Source of the DNA: CAYGHG01 sp964349515
GTDB taxonomy: Bacteria; Oederibacteriota; PGYV01; CAYGHG01
NCBI GenBank assembly: GCA_964349515.1
Contig: CAYGHG010000072.1
Coordinates: 1-13,317 of the forward strand
Reading direction: 5' to 3'
DNA length: 13,317 bases
Below the pieces are notes generated by a model that was not told where the DNA came from, did not search any database, and saw only the letters and a list, made by a program, of their open reading frames with translations. Made by a program: the position numbers and the translations under genes. Positions 5,806 to 13,317 of this stretch are shown in pieces. The first letter of the stretch is position 1. Each line of letters starts with the position of its first letter.

Positions 5806-7015
5806 GACGGGCCTTTTTAATTTCCGCGCCGCGGTAAAAATTTCTCAGAATCTGCCTGTAGCTTACGCCCTCTTCGGCCATTTTGCGCGCAGACTCCTGT
5901 GAGAGCCCGACTCCGTGCCCCCAGCCGGTGCCGTTAAAAGCAGCCATGCCGTCTTTTATCTTTACGTCAAAACGGGTTGACTTAATCACGTCCGGGCCGG
6001 CCCACATTCTGAGGTCTTTTCCTTTTACCGTAAAAGTGCCGTTCCCGCCGTATATTTTAACAAGCCCCGCCCTGCCGCTTTCCGTGCGCTCGTAAACCTG
6101 TATGTCGTATATGTCGCCTGCGGATATTTTATTTTTAGAAAGCATTTCCGACAGTTTTTTTGTTTCAACATCCGTCTTCCAGACAAAATGTTTTCCGTCG
6201 CGCGAATATCCGTCGTCAACCGGCGTCAGATAATCAAATTTCCCGCCCCAAACCTCTTCGGAAGAAGCGGTTTTACCGCCGCTGTTTGAATGAAAAAACG
6301 ACTGGATGATTTCCCCTTTATATGCGAGAACCTCATCTTCTGTTGAAACTACCGCGCGGGTGGTGCGCTCGTGCTCCACGCTTACACCTTTGTATACCTG
6401 CGAAAGAACGGTTGAGTCAAGGTCATACTCGGGAATTTTGTTTTTCATCCTGTTATAAATGGCAAATGTTCTTGCGGCAACTGCCTGTGCTTTTAGGGCC
6501 TCCTCCGGCCAGTTTGGCGGCACTTCGCAGGGAACGACGCCTGCGAGGTAGTCGCGCATAGGCACCCTGTTTATTATCCAAAGCCTGCCCTCTTTTTTAT
6601 GCACAATAACCGAGCCCCGGTAAGCTTTTCCGTCAATTGAGATAATACCGGCAGACTCAAGTTCTATCTCCGGAGTGGCGGGGGTGTAATTGTTGACGGA
6701 GAAACCTGTGGCTGTGCTTTTAATATCCATTGACAGCGAAGCGGGTATTGATGAAATGGCTTTTACCGATATTTCCGAAGCCGAGGTGATTCTGACTGCG
6801 GTGCTGTTTTTTGTAATTAATACCCTGAGAAGAACGCCTCTTATGCCTGTTTTTTCTGTCTTCTCAGCGGGTGCTGCGGGATCCTGAGGTTTTTCCAGGC
6901 GTTCTTTTGAAACGATCACGGGTTCCGCCCGCGATTCTCTGTAGGATTCTTTTAAAGAAACGCACGAGGGCAAAAACATCAGCAAAGCCGCACAGGCGCA
7001 GATTAAGAGCCTCAT
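5798..7015 (-). CDS. SpoIID/LytB-domain lipoprotein (putative peptidoglycan lytic transglycosylase)
   Basis: Exported protein of 405 residues with lipobox LPSC (Cys18). A charged linker (about 25-56) and a beta-rich N-terminal region precede the SpoIID domain (about 130-400). Hallmarks are MRDYLAGVVPCEVPPNWP (153-170), LKAQAVAARTFA (174-185), the HSNSGGKT and EEVWGG region (242-258) and GWGHGVGLSQ (364-373). E164 matches the catalytic glutamate of Bacillus SpoIID, which cleaves glycan strands stripped of stem peptides during engulfment. Non-sporulating bacteria carry relatives thought to act in cell wall turnover or to help amidases (LytB). The ATG overlaps the DUF2905 stop by 4 nt, and the 3' end overlaps the next lipoprotein by 8 nt. 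Lipid anchoring should hold the enzyme at a membrane facing the wall. Confidence 0.92.
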   Translation of the reverse strand: MRLLICACAALLMFLPSCVSLKESYRESRAEPVIVSKERLEKPQDPAAPAEKTEKTGIRGVLLRVLITKNSTAVRITSASEISVKAISSIPASLSMDIKSTATGFSVNNYTPATPEIELESAGIISIDGKAYRGSVIVHKKEGRLWIINRVPMRDYLAGVVPCEVPPNWPEEALKAQAVAARTFAIYNRMKNKIPEYDLDSTVLSQVYKGVSVEHERTTRAVVSTEDEVLAYKGEIIQSFFHSNSGGKTASSEEVWGGKFDYLTPVDDGYSRDGKHFVWKTDVETKKLSEMLSKNKISAGDIYDIQVYERTESGRAGLVKIYGGNGTFTVKGKDLRMWAGPDVIKSTRFDVKIKDGMAAFNGTGWGHGVGLSQESARKMAEEGVSYRQILRNFYRGAEIKKARLE

Positions 7016-7215
7016 TTTTTGCCTGCCAGAAAGAAAATAAGCGTAAGCAGGCCGCTGATGATTAACATGGTCATGAGCGGAAAGTAAAAGGTGAAATTCT
7101 CTTTTTCAATCCTTATATCCCCCGGAAGACGCCCCAAAGGTATGCCTTTGAAAAATGTAAGTATTACCCCCGCAGCCGCGAGGGTGAGGCCTATGATTAT
7201 CAGGGTTTTTCCCAT
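7012..7215 (-). CDS. DUF2905 small membrane protein
   Basis: Protein of 67 residues with two transmembrane helices (about 4-22 and 44-64) joined by a short loop carrying the family signature GRLPGDI (28-34). This matches DUF2905, a widespread small membrane family with no known function. In many bacteria DUF2905 sits between ruvB and a SpoIID-family gene. Here the SpoIID neighbour is kept, but a pilB-like ATPase replaces the ruv genes. The ATG shares one base with the ATPase stop (TGATG), and its stop overlaps the spoIID start by 4 nt, so it is translated as part of the chain. Confidence 0.9.
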   Translation of the reverse strand: MGKTLIIIGLTLAAAGVILTFFKGIPLGRLPGDIRIEKENFTFYFPLMTMLIISGLLTLIFFLAGKK

Positions 7216-8915
7216 CAGTCGCCCATTGTCGCGCCGATTACTTCTTCCGGCGTGGTGAGGCCGGCCTTCATCTTGATTACAGCCGAATCCCTCAGAGACC
7301 TGAAGCCTGATTTAACAGCCGCATCTTTTACAACAGATGCATTGGCGCCGTCCATAATTACCTTTTTCATTATGTCGTCAACCGCCATTATTTCATAGAT
7401 TGCCACCCTGCCTTTGTAGCCTGTACCGTTGCAGGTGTCGCACCCCTTTCCTTTCATAAGCGAAACAGAGTTTATATCAGCGGCAGACAGCCCGGCCTGC
7501 GCGAGAAGCGCGGGGTCATATACGTGAGGTTCCGCGCATTCCCTGCATATTTTTCTGACAAGCCTCTGTGCCACCACCATTATGACGGACGAGCCTATGT
7601 AAAAAGGCTCTATGCCCATGTCAGCAAGCCTGCTGATGGTGGTAGGCGCGTCATTTGTGTGCAGGGTTGAAATGACGAGGTGGCCGGTGAGCGCGGCTTT
7701 TATGGCGATTTCGGCTGTTTCCTGGTCCCTGATTTCACCGACCATTATGACGTCCGGGTCCTGCCTTAAGAATGAGCGCAGCGTGCTGGCAAAAGTCAGG
7801 TCAGCCTCGGGGTTCATCTGAACCTGGTTGATGTTGGGAAGATTGTACTCTACCGGGTCCTCGGCGGTCATTATGTTTATGTCGGGATTGTTTATTGTGC
7901 TCAAGGCGGAGTAAAGCGTTGTGGTCTTTCCGCTCCCTGTCGGGCCTGTTACCAGAATTATGCCGTAGGGGCTGTTGATTGCCTTTTGGAATTTACTGAG
8001 CTCGTCAGATTCAAACCCGAGTTTTGTCAGGTCGAGCTGCAGGTTGGTCTGGTCGAGTATCCTCATTACTATTTTTTCTCCCCATACGACAGGCAGCGTG
8101 GATACGCGCAGGTCAATAGTTTTCTCCTTTACCTTGATTTTTATCCTTCCGTCCTGGGGTTTTCTTTTTTCAATTATGTCAAGCCTTGCCATAACCTTGA
8201 ACCTGGAAGTAAGCGCCCTTTTGTATGATACGGGCGGTGAGGGCTGTTCTATGAGGGCGCCGTCTATCCTGTAGCGTACTTTGATTTCGCGTTCAAACGG
8301 CTCCAGGTGTATATCTGAAGCGTTTTTTTCCACGGCGTCGGCTATTAAAGAGTTGCAAAGCCTGATTACGGGCGCTTCGTCAACCGCCTCGGTTTCTTCC
8401 TGCTGGGGGGTGTCCTTTAGGACTTCGAGCTCTGCGCCGCTCCCCTCAAGATCTTTAAGTGTATCCGCCATTTGGCTTTTATTTTCCTTTGGCAGAGCCT
8501 GGTCTATGGCGAGTTTGATGTAGGATTCCGGCGCGACACCGAAATCCGCCCGGTACCCCGAGCGGAACTGCAGCTCCTTTGAGTAAGATGAGACTTCGGG
8601 ATGGAACGGGTCGGCCGAGGCGAACAGCACGTTTTTGCCGGTGATATTTACCGGAAAAATGACAAGCTTTTCAGCCTTGGCGCGGTCAATTATTGTCAGC
8701 GCTTCGGGGTTTACTTCCGCGGTCATCAGGTCAATGTACTCGAGGCCGTAGTGAGAGGCTATCTGTTTTGCTATGAGTTCTTCGTCTGCGCCGAGCAGGG
8801 CCAGGTTGAAACCTATGCCGTTTTTATTCTGCGAGCTCATTTGAGAAGCCTTGTCCACCATCTCTTCGGTTACTATGCCGTCAGTTACAAGTTTTTTCCA
8901 GATGCCTCCGGCCAT
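7215..8915 (-). CDS. pilB: Type IV pilus/type II secretion assembly ATPase (PilB/GspE family)
   Basis: Cytoplasmic hexameric ATPase of 566 residues that powers pilus or pseudopilus extension. An MshEN-type N-terminal domain (about 1-140) and an acidic linker (150-180) precede the ATPase core. That core has Walker A GPTGSGKT (324-331), Asp box AEDPVEY (351-357), Walker B DVIMVGEIRD (388-397) and His box GHLVISTLHTND (411-422). The tetracysteine zinc motif is C457/C460 and C492/C495. Length, the zinc motif and the intact Walker B glutamate place it with assembly ATPases (PilB/GspE), not with retraction PilT. No pilC, pilT, pilin or gsp gene is in the window, so pilus versus secretion use is undecided and the symbol is tentative. 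AAGGAGG lies 7 nt before the ATG. It follows dnaE by 27 nt and may be co-transcribed with it. Confidence 0.93.
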   Translation of the reverse strand: MAGGIWKKLVTDGIVTEEMVDKASQMSSQNKNGIGFNLALLGADEELIAKQIASHYGLEYIDLMTAEVNPEALTIIDRAKAEKLVIFPVNITGKNVLFASADPFHPEVSSYSKELQFRSGYRADFGVAPESYIKLAIDQALPKENKSQMADTLKDLEGSGAELEVLKDTPQQEETEAVDEAPVIRLCNSLIADAVEKNASDIHLEPFEREIKVRYRIDGALIEQPSPPVSYKRALTSRFKVMARLDIIEKRKPQDGRIKIKVKEKTIDLRVSTLPVVWGEKIVMRILDQTNLQLDLTKLGFESDELSKFQKAINSPYGIILVTGPTGSGKTTTLYSALSTINNPDINIMTAEDPVEYNLPNINQVQMNPEADLTFASTLRSFLRQDPDVIMVGEIRDQETAEIAIKAALTGHLVISTLHTNDAPTTISRLADMGIEPFYIGSSVIMVVAQRLVRKICRECAEPHVYDPALLAQAGLSAADINSVSLMKGKGCDTCNGTGYKGRVAIYEIMAVDDIMKKVIMDGANASVVKDAAVKSGFRSLRDSAVIKMKAGLTTPEEVIGATMGD

Positions 8916-8942
8916 AAAAGCCTCCTTAATTTTTATGCTGTT

Positions 8943-11900
8943 TTATTTTTTCCAGCTGATTTTGATATTCTGCTCCCCCGCCACAAGCTGAAGCTGTGCG
9001 AGCAGTTCTTCCGTTATTTTTACATTCATTGATTCCGCCAGTTCCATTTCAAACTTTTTGCCGTCTTTGGAATAAACGTGAAGTATGACCGGTGATGTGC
9101 CTTTATGCGCCGCGAGGACGCTGTTGATTTCACGCATTGTCATCTCTTCGAGGCCTATTTCCCTGAGGTTGATATGCACGTATTTGCCGAGTTTTTCATA
9201 AGCATCTTCGAGGGATATCAGAGAGTCCAGATAAATGACCGGCTTGTCGTCGAAAAAATTTATTCTCCCGCGTATCATAAACATCATCTTGTCGCTCAAA
9301 AGCCCCTCTTTTTCCCTTGTCACCTTTTCATTTGCAAACACCTGTATTCCGCCTGTCAGGTCTTCCAGTATAAAACTTGCCTTTTCGCCGCGGTCAGGTG
9401 TTACTTTCTTTTTGAGGCCGGTGATAACGCCGCCTGTCATAACCTGCGGGCCTGCGTAGGAGCCTTCGAGTATATCCCTTATAGGCACTGCCACCGAGCT
9501 TAACAGTTTTTCATACTTTGCGAGAGGGTGTGAGGAAAGATAAAGGCCTAAAACCTCCCTCTCCGCAGTGAGGGTGTGTGTCTCGCTCCACTCGGGGACT
9601 TTGGGGATTTCGCGCGGCTGTTCTTCGCCAAAAAGGCTGAACTGCCCGGCCGCGGCGTTTCTTTGGAATATTTCGCCGTTTTTCATCGCTGATTCCACGG
9701 ATTCAAAAAGCTGGGCCCTTGTCATAAGCGTAAAGTCAAAAGCGCCCGCTTTAACAAGGCTTTCTATTGTTTTGGAGTTGACTGATTTCAGGGTGACTTT
9801 TTCACAGAAGTCATCAAGGCTTTTAAACCTGCCTTTTTCCTTTCTTGCGCGGACTATTTCCCCGGCCGCGAGAACACCGACGTTTTTCACCGCCGCAAGC
9901 CCGAAACGTATCATGTTTTTTTCATATGCAAAACTTGGCAGGCTTTCGTTTACATCGGGAAGCAGCACTTTGCCTCCGGAGCGGCGGTAGTCTTCCGCGT
10001 AGCCCGCCATTTTTTCCTGTTTGTCCATGACGCTTGTAAGAAGCGCCGCCGTGTAGTAACCCGGGTAATGCGCCTTGAGCCAGGCTGTCTGGTATGTTAC
10101 GACGGCGTAGGCTGCGGCGTGAGACTTGTTAAAGCCGTATGAGGAAAACTGCTCGAGTTTGTCAAAGAGGTCGCCGGCTTTTTCCGCGCTGTAGTTTTTT
10201 TCCGCAGCGCCTTTCAGAAAGTGCACCTTGATTTTTTCCATCTCTTTTTCTTTCTTTTTCGACATCGCGCGCCTTAAGTTGTCGGCTTCCGCAACGGTAA
10301 ACCCGGCAACAGCCACGGCAATCTGCATTACCTGCTCCTGGTAAACCGCGATTCCGTAGGTTTCGGCGAGTATGATATCCAGTTCCTTAAAGTCATTTTT
10401 AATTTCAGCCAGGCCCTTCTTTCTTTTAATATAATCGTCAATCATCTTCATGGGGCCGGGCCTAAAGAGAGAAATAATGGCGACAATCTCCTCAAATTTG
10501 GTGGGCTGAATTTTTTTCAGAATATCCCGCATGCCGGTTGATTCAAGCTGAAATACGCCCTGAGTGTCGCCGTCGGAGAGCATTTTATAGACCTCAGGGT
10601 CCATGTATTCCTTGTCGGAGAGCACGGCGGGTTCCGCGCCCGTGCTCTCTTTTATCATTTCAAGGCAGCGTTTTATGACCGAGAGGTTCCTTAAGCCCAG
10701 TATGTCAAATTTCAGCAGCCCCACTTTTTCAAGAGATTCCATGGGATACTGGGTCATATATGTCATTGTTTCCGGGGCAGATGATTCTTTATCCTTGGGG
10801 ACGGCAATTGGTATCAGGTTTGTGAGGGGTTCCGGCGCGATTACGACGCCTGCCGCATGCGTGGAATCCTGCCTCAAAAGGCCCTCGATTTTTACCGCAT
10901 AATTTACTATCTCTTCAAATACCGGGTCAGACCCCATGAAGTGCAGGAACTCGGGGTTTTTTAGTATGTCCTTAAACTCAATATTAAGGACCTCAGGGAC
11001 TTTTTTTGACAGCGCGTCAACCGCTTTGAGCTCAATATCAAGAGCGCGGCCCACATCCCTTATTGCCTGCCTGGGCTTGAGTGTCTGGAAAGTGACTATC
11101 TGTGCGGTTTTGTCCCTGCCGAATTTTCCGGTTATGTAGGAGATTACCTTGTCGCGCTCTTCGTCGGAAAAGTCAATATCTATGTCAGGCGGTGATATCC
11201 TGTCAGGGTTTAAAAATCTTTCAAAAAGCAGGCCGTATTTAAGCGGGTCAATTCCGGTTATGCCGAGCGCGTATGCAATCAGGCTGCCGGCGGCGCTTCC
11301 CCTGCCGGGGCCGACGGGGATGTTCTGCGAACGGGCGAAATTTATTATATCGTGTACAATCAGGAAATATCCCGAGTAGCCGAGCTTTTTTATTGTGGCG
11401 GTTTCGCTGTCAAAGCGGGCCTGTATTTCCGGGGTAATTTCCGGGTACACTTTTAAAAGATTACCGCCTGCCAGTTTTACAAGCTCGGCATCATAATCAG
11501 GCTCGGGCCCGGTGCTGTCGCCGCAGATGTATTTCGGCATATACAATTTTTTATTTATCTGAAGTTCAAACACACATTTGTTTGCGATGTCAAGCGACAG
11601 CTCGACAGCCGCGTGGTCGTCGGGAAATACCGATTTCATTTCCGCTTCGCTTTTAAGATAATATTCGGAAGAGTCCATATCAAGGCTGCTTCCGTCTTTT
11701 ACTGTTTTCCCGGTCTGGATATACATGAGTATTTCGTGGGCCTTGGCGTCGTCCCTGCTTATGTAGTGGCAGTCGTTTGAGGCGACTAGGGGTATTGAAA
11801 GCTCTTTGGATATTTCTTTTAACCCGCGGCAGGCTATCAACTGTTCTTCCATGCCGTGGTTCTGGATTTCAAGATAGTAATTGCCTTCGCCGAATGTTTC

Positions 11901-12377
11901 CAGGTACCACTTTGCAGCGTCTCTCGCGCCTTCGGGGTCGCTGTTGATTATTTTGGAGGGGACTTCGCCCATTACGCATGACGAAAGCGCGATCAGGCCT
12001 GCCGAGTGTTCCTTTAGGAATTTTTTATCAACAGAGGGTTTGTAATAGAAACCGTCTGTAAAGGCAAAAGATGAAATTTTAATGAGGTTTTTGTAGCCTT
12101 CTTCATTCTTTACGAGAAGCACGAGGTGCCCTTTTTCCCTTTTATTGTCTTTTACATCCTCCACGACGTATGTTTCTATTCCTATTATCGGTTTTATGCC
12201 GGCTTTTGCAATCTGGCTGTAAAACTCAACCGCGCCGTACATATTGCCGTGATCGGTGAGCGCCACCGTGTGCATATTCAGCTTCGCAAGCGCAGGGGCA
12301 AGCTCTTCAAATTTGCACATGCCGTCCAAAAGGCTGTATTTTGAGTGCAGGTGCAGGTGCGCGAATTTTGACTGCAT
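8943..12377 (-). CDS. dnaE: DNA polymerase III alpha subunit (DnaE)
   Basis: Replicative C-family polymerase catalytic subunit of 1144 residues, full length for DnaE. The N-terminal PHP domain keeps metal-site residues: HLHLHSKYSLLDG (7-19), TDHGN (41-45), GIETYV (66-71), C134 and NDCHY (201-205). The polymerase core has GPGRGSAAGS (357-366) and PDIDIDF (397-403), with D400/D402 as catalytic aspartates and KFDILGL (556-562) giving the third, D558. YGFNKSHAAAYA (747-758), a helix-hairpin-helix region (about 820-880), a beta-clamp motif QFSLF (912-916) and an OB domain (about 977-1055) follow, then a tau-binding-like C-terminus. The ATG has CAGGAGG just upstream. An intact PHP site is linked to built-in 3'-5' proofreading in Mycobacterium and Thermus relatives; E. 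coli has lost it. Confidence 0.98.
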   Translation of the reverse strand: MQSKFAHLHLHSKYSLLDGMCKFEELAPALAKLNMHTVALTDHGNMYGAVEFYSQIAKAGIKPIIGIETYVVEDVKDNKREKGHLVLLVKNEEGYKNLIKISSFAFTDGFYYKPSVDKKFLKEHSAGLIALSSCVMGEVPSKIINSDPEGARDAAKWYLETFGEGNYYLEIQNHGMEEQLIACRGLKEISKELSIPLVASNDCHYISRDDAKAHEILMYIQTGKTVKDGSSLDMDSSEYYLKSEAEMKSVFPDDHAAVELSLDIANKCVFELQINKKLYMPKYICGDSTGPEPDYDAELVKLAGGNLLKVYPEITPEIQARFDSETATIKKLGYSGYFLIVHDIINFARSQNIPVGPGRGSAAGSLIAYALGITGIDPLKYGLLFERFLNPDRISPPDIDIDFSDEERDKVISYITGKFGRDKTAQIVTFQTLKPRQAIRDVGRALDIELKAVDALSKKVPEVLNIEFKDILKNPEFLHFMGSDPVFEEIVNYAVKIEGLLRQDSTHAAGVVIAPEPLTNLIPIAVPKDKESSAPETMTYMTQYPMESLEKVGLLKFDILGLRNLSVIKRCLEMIKESTGAEPAVLSDKEYMDPEVYKMLSDGDTQGVFQLESTGMRDILKKIQPTKFEEIVAIISLFRPGPMKMIDDYIKRKKGLAEIKNDFKELDIILAETYGIAVYQEQVMQIAVAVAGFTVAEADNLRRAMSKKKEKEMEKIKVHFLKGAAEKNYSAEKAGDLFDKLEQFSSYGFNKSHAAAYAVVTYQTAWLKAHYPGYYTAALLTSVMDKQEKMAGYAEDYRRSGGKVLLPDVNESLPSFAYEKNMIRFGLAAVKNVGVLAAGEIVRARKEKGRFKSLDDFCEKVTLKSVNSKTIESLVKAGAFDFTLMTRAQLFESVESAMKNGEIFQRNAAAGQFSLFGEEQPREIPKVPEWSETHTLTAEREVLGLYLSSHPLAKYEKLLSSVAVPIRDILEGSYAGPQVMTGGVITGLKKKVTPDRGEKASFILEDLTGGIQVFANEKVTREKEGLLSDKMMFMIRGRINFFDDKPVIYLDSLISLEDAYEKLGKYVHINLREIGLEEMTMREINSVLAAHKGTSPVILHVYSKDGKKFEMELAESMNVKITEELLAQLQLVAGEQNIKISWKK

Positions 12378-12392
12378 TTATCCTCCTGAGCA

Positions 12393-12462
12393 TATTTTAT
12401 ATACTATAACATAAAAAAGCTTTTTTGGATTTTAGAATTTCACCTCTGATTTAAGGCGAAAT
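12393..12462 (-). promoter_or_regulatory. AT-rich spacer upstream of dnaE with possible promoter and weak hairpins
   Basis: Beyond the thioesterase stop lies a hairpin at 12437-12462 with arms atttcacc/ggcgaaat, including one wobble pair. The palindrome aaaaaagctttttt follows at 12413-12426. Two -10-like hexamers then occur on the minus strand: TATAGT (12403-12408) and TATAAA (12396-12401). No convincing -35 is at the right distance, and the hairpin is not followed directly by a T-run. The spacer could both end thioesterase transcription and start dnaE, but neither signal is strong. Confidence 0.3.
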
Positions 12463-13208
12463 CACCGTGGAATATGGCTGAATTTTGCCCTGGCAAGCTC
12501 CCTGCTGTCGTTTAATCGCACTACATTTAACAGCGATTCGCCCTCCGAGAGCTCCTGCCTGCACGTGAAAACAGAGTCACCGGGGACGGCTTCTCCCGTG
12601 TAGTTAATGGTAAAACCGGTTATGACGCGGTTTTCCATAAACTCCCTGCCCAAAGAATCTGCCATCCAGGAGAGATATCTGCCGCTGTTTACGTGGCGGT
12701 TTACGTCCATATCGCTGTAGCGTACTTCAAAAGGGGTGCCGCGGCGGTCAACTACGGGGGAATCAATTTTTTCAGCGTCTTTTGACAGTGCGGATTTGCC
12801 GGGCTGAGACGGAAATTTTTCCGCAAGTTCTGCAAGTTTCTCCGGCCTGCCCGTATTTGTATTTAAAACTACCCATGTTGCAGTACCTGCCGCGATGATT
12901 GACCCTGACATATCTTTTATCTCAAAATCCCTGAAAGCGGATATTTTCTGAATACCGCGGGACCAAGTCGTAATATGTATGTCTTCCTGCCACCTGGCAT
13001 AGCGGTTGATTTTCATCTCTACACGTGTCATGGCCCATATCATATGCGGCTCAAGCAAGGCGCCTGTTTCTTTCTCGACAAGGCCGTAATGATCCCAGGC
13101 CGACTCCTGAAAAAGATTAAACAAAGAAACAGGCCCGGCAAACCCCAGGCTGTCAGACTCGTAAACACGTATGGAGTATTTCATCGTGGCTTCGTTTGGA
13201 ACAGGCAT
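12462..13208 (-). CDS. Acyl-ACP thioesterase (FatA/FatB-like double hotdog)
   Basis: Protein of 248 residues predicted to hydrolyse acyl-ACP, releasing free fatty acids from type II fatty acid synthesis in the cytoplasm. It shows two hotdog halves. The first (about 8-135) carries the substrate-facing helix NLFQESAWDHYGL (31-43). The second (about 158-245) carries the catalytic signature SDMDVNRHVNSGRYLSW (165-181), with D168, N170 and H172. E206 in INYTGEAVPGD aligns with the catalytic glutamate of plant FatB, where the next residue is Cys; here it is Ala207. I chose the ATG at 13208 because AAGGAG lies 7 nt upstream. A possible in-frame start at 13262 would add an 18-residue extension coded by the repeat-rich leader. 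Chain-length preference cannot be read. It is likely first in its transcript. Confidence 0.88.
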   Translation of the reverse strand: MPVPNEATMKYSIRVYESDSLGFAGPVSLFNLFQESAWDHYGLVEKETGALLEPHMIWAMTRVEMKINRYARWQEDIHITTWSRGIQKISAFRDFEIKDMSGSIIAAGTATWVVLNTNTGRPEKLAELAEKFPSQPGKSALSKDAEKIDSPVVDRRGTPFEVRYSDMDVNRHVNSGRYLSWMADSLGREFMENRVITGFTINYTGEAVPGDSVFTCRQELSEGESLLNVVRLNDSRELARAKFSHIPR

Positions 13209-13227
13209 AGTTGACTCCTTTAAGTTT

Positions 13228-13286
13228 AAAACTGAAAGTTGAAAGTTAGTACAAAAAAACAATTAGAAAGCGAAGCTTTCAGTTTT
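13228..13286 (-). promoter_or_regulatory. Leader inverted repeat, possible attenuator
   Basis: An exact 11-bp inverted repeat, aaaactgaaag (13228-13238) and ctttcagtttt (13276-13286), flanks the small terminator-like hairpin and ends about 20 nt before the thioesterase ATG. Its upstream arm overlaps one arm of that hairpin, so the two structures exclude each other. A tandem 7-mer tgaaagt (13233-13246) lies in the same stretch, so heptamer-repeat drift is an alternative explanation. Confidence 0.45.
13253..13280 (-). terminator. Weak intrinsic terminator-like hairpin
   Basis: The minus strand reads a 6-bp stem GAAAGC-TTC-GCTTTC (13280-13266). TAATTG follows, then seven T residues (13259-13253). 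The stem is short and the T-run is a few bases away, so termination would be partial. It could end transcription of a gene beyond the right edge or act as an attenuator for the thioesterase. Confidence 0.45.
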
Positions 13287-13293
13287 CAGCTTC

Positions 13294-13302
13294 ATTATCA
13301 CA
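13294..13302 (-). promoter_or_regulatory. Possible extended -10 element
   Basis: Minus-strand TGTGATAAT (TG-N-GATAAT, five of six to TATAAT) would start RNA near 13287, right at the inverted repeat. A matching -35 would fall at or beyond the window edge and cannot be checked. Confidence 0.25.
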
Positions 13303-13317
13303 GCTCTTGTTTTACAT

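Noticed and set aside
8601..9032. Plus-strand reading frame of 143 codons spanning the pilB-dnaE junction
   Set aside because: It is antisense to two well-supported genes and has no recognisable domain, so it is a shadow frame.
13209..13262. Longer N-terminus for the thioesterase (start at 13262)
   Set aside because: The extra 18 codons run through tgaaagt repeats and the T-run, have no Shine-Dalgarno sequence, and precede a well-placed AAGGAG-ATG start.

Overview
All thirteen genes I can support lie on the minus strand, packed tightly with many stop/start overlaps. The content is bacterial. It includes a PHP-type DNA polymerase III alpha subunit (dnaE), a type IV pilus/type II secretion assembly ATPase (pilB/gspE-like), a SpoIID-family peptidoglycan enzyme and at least three predicted lipoproteins. 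There are also membrane-anchored WD40 and proline-rich proteins of the kind common in uncultured environmental bacteria. Intermediate base composition, TTG starts on two genes, several lipoproteins and a pilus ATPase fit a diderm, probably uncultured lineage. I cannot name the phylum from this window.

In transcription order (right to left), the first region (13208-12462) is an acyl-ACP thioesterase. Its leader carries a small terminator-like hairpin and a competing inverted repeat. After a short AT-rich spacer comes dnaE (12377-8943). A 27-nt gap leads to the pilB-like ATPase (8915-7215). Four more genes follow with every stop overlapping the next start: a DUF2905 membrane protein, a SpoIID/LytB lipoprotein, a transglutaminase-like/TPR lipoprotein and a seven-bladed WD40 protein with a C-terminal membrane anchor (down to 3722). 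The last five genes look like one translationally coupled envelope module. The DUF2905-SpoIID pair is a conserved neighbourhood usually seen downstream of ruvB, but no ruv gene is present here.

The 3477-3721 intergenic region separates the two gene blocks. It carries a good promoter for the left block (TGGACT-17-TATAAT), spaced ATTAGT direct repeats overlapping and upstream of it, and two strong hairpins in a C/G-tract segment that looks like a dispersed intergenic repeat.

The left block (3476-109) runs: MORN-repeat protein, small cysteine-rich lipoprotein, calcineurin-like phosphoesterase, proline-rich single-pass membrane protein, YgbA-family cysteine-rich protein and GNAT acetyltransferase. 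Spacing and overlaps suggest one transcript. Its genes do not form a recognised pathway.

No tRNA, rRNA, CRISPR array, transposase or phage gene was seen. The most interesting points are the overlapping envelope gene cluster, the possible attenuator before the thioesterase, the composite intergenic repeat, and a DnaE whose PHP exonuclease site looks largely intact.
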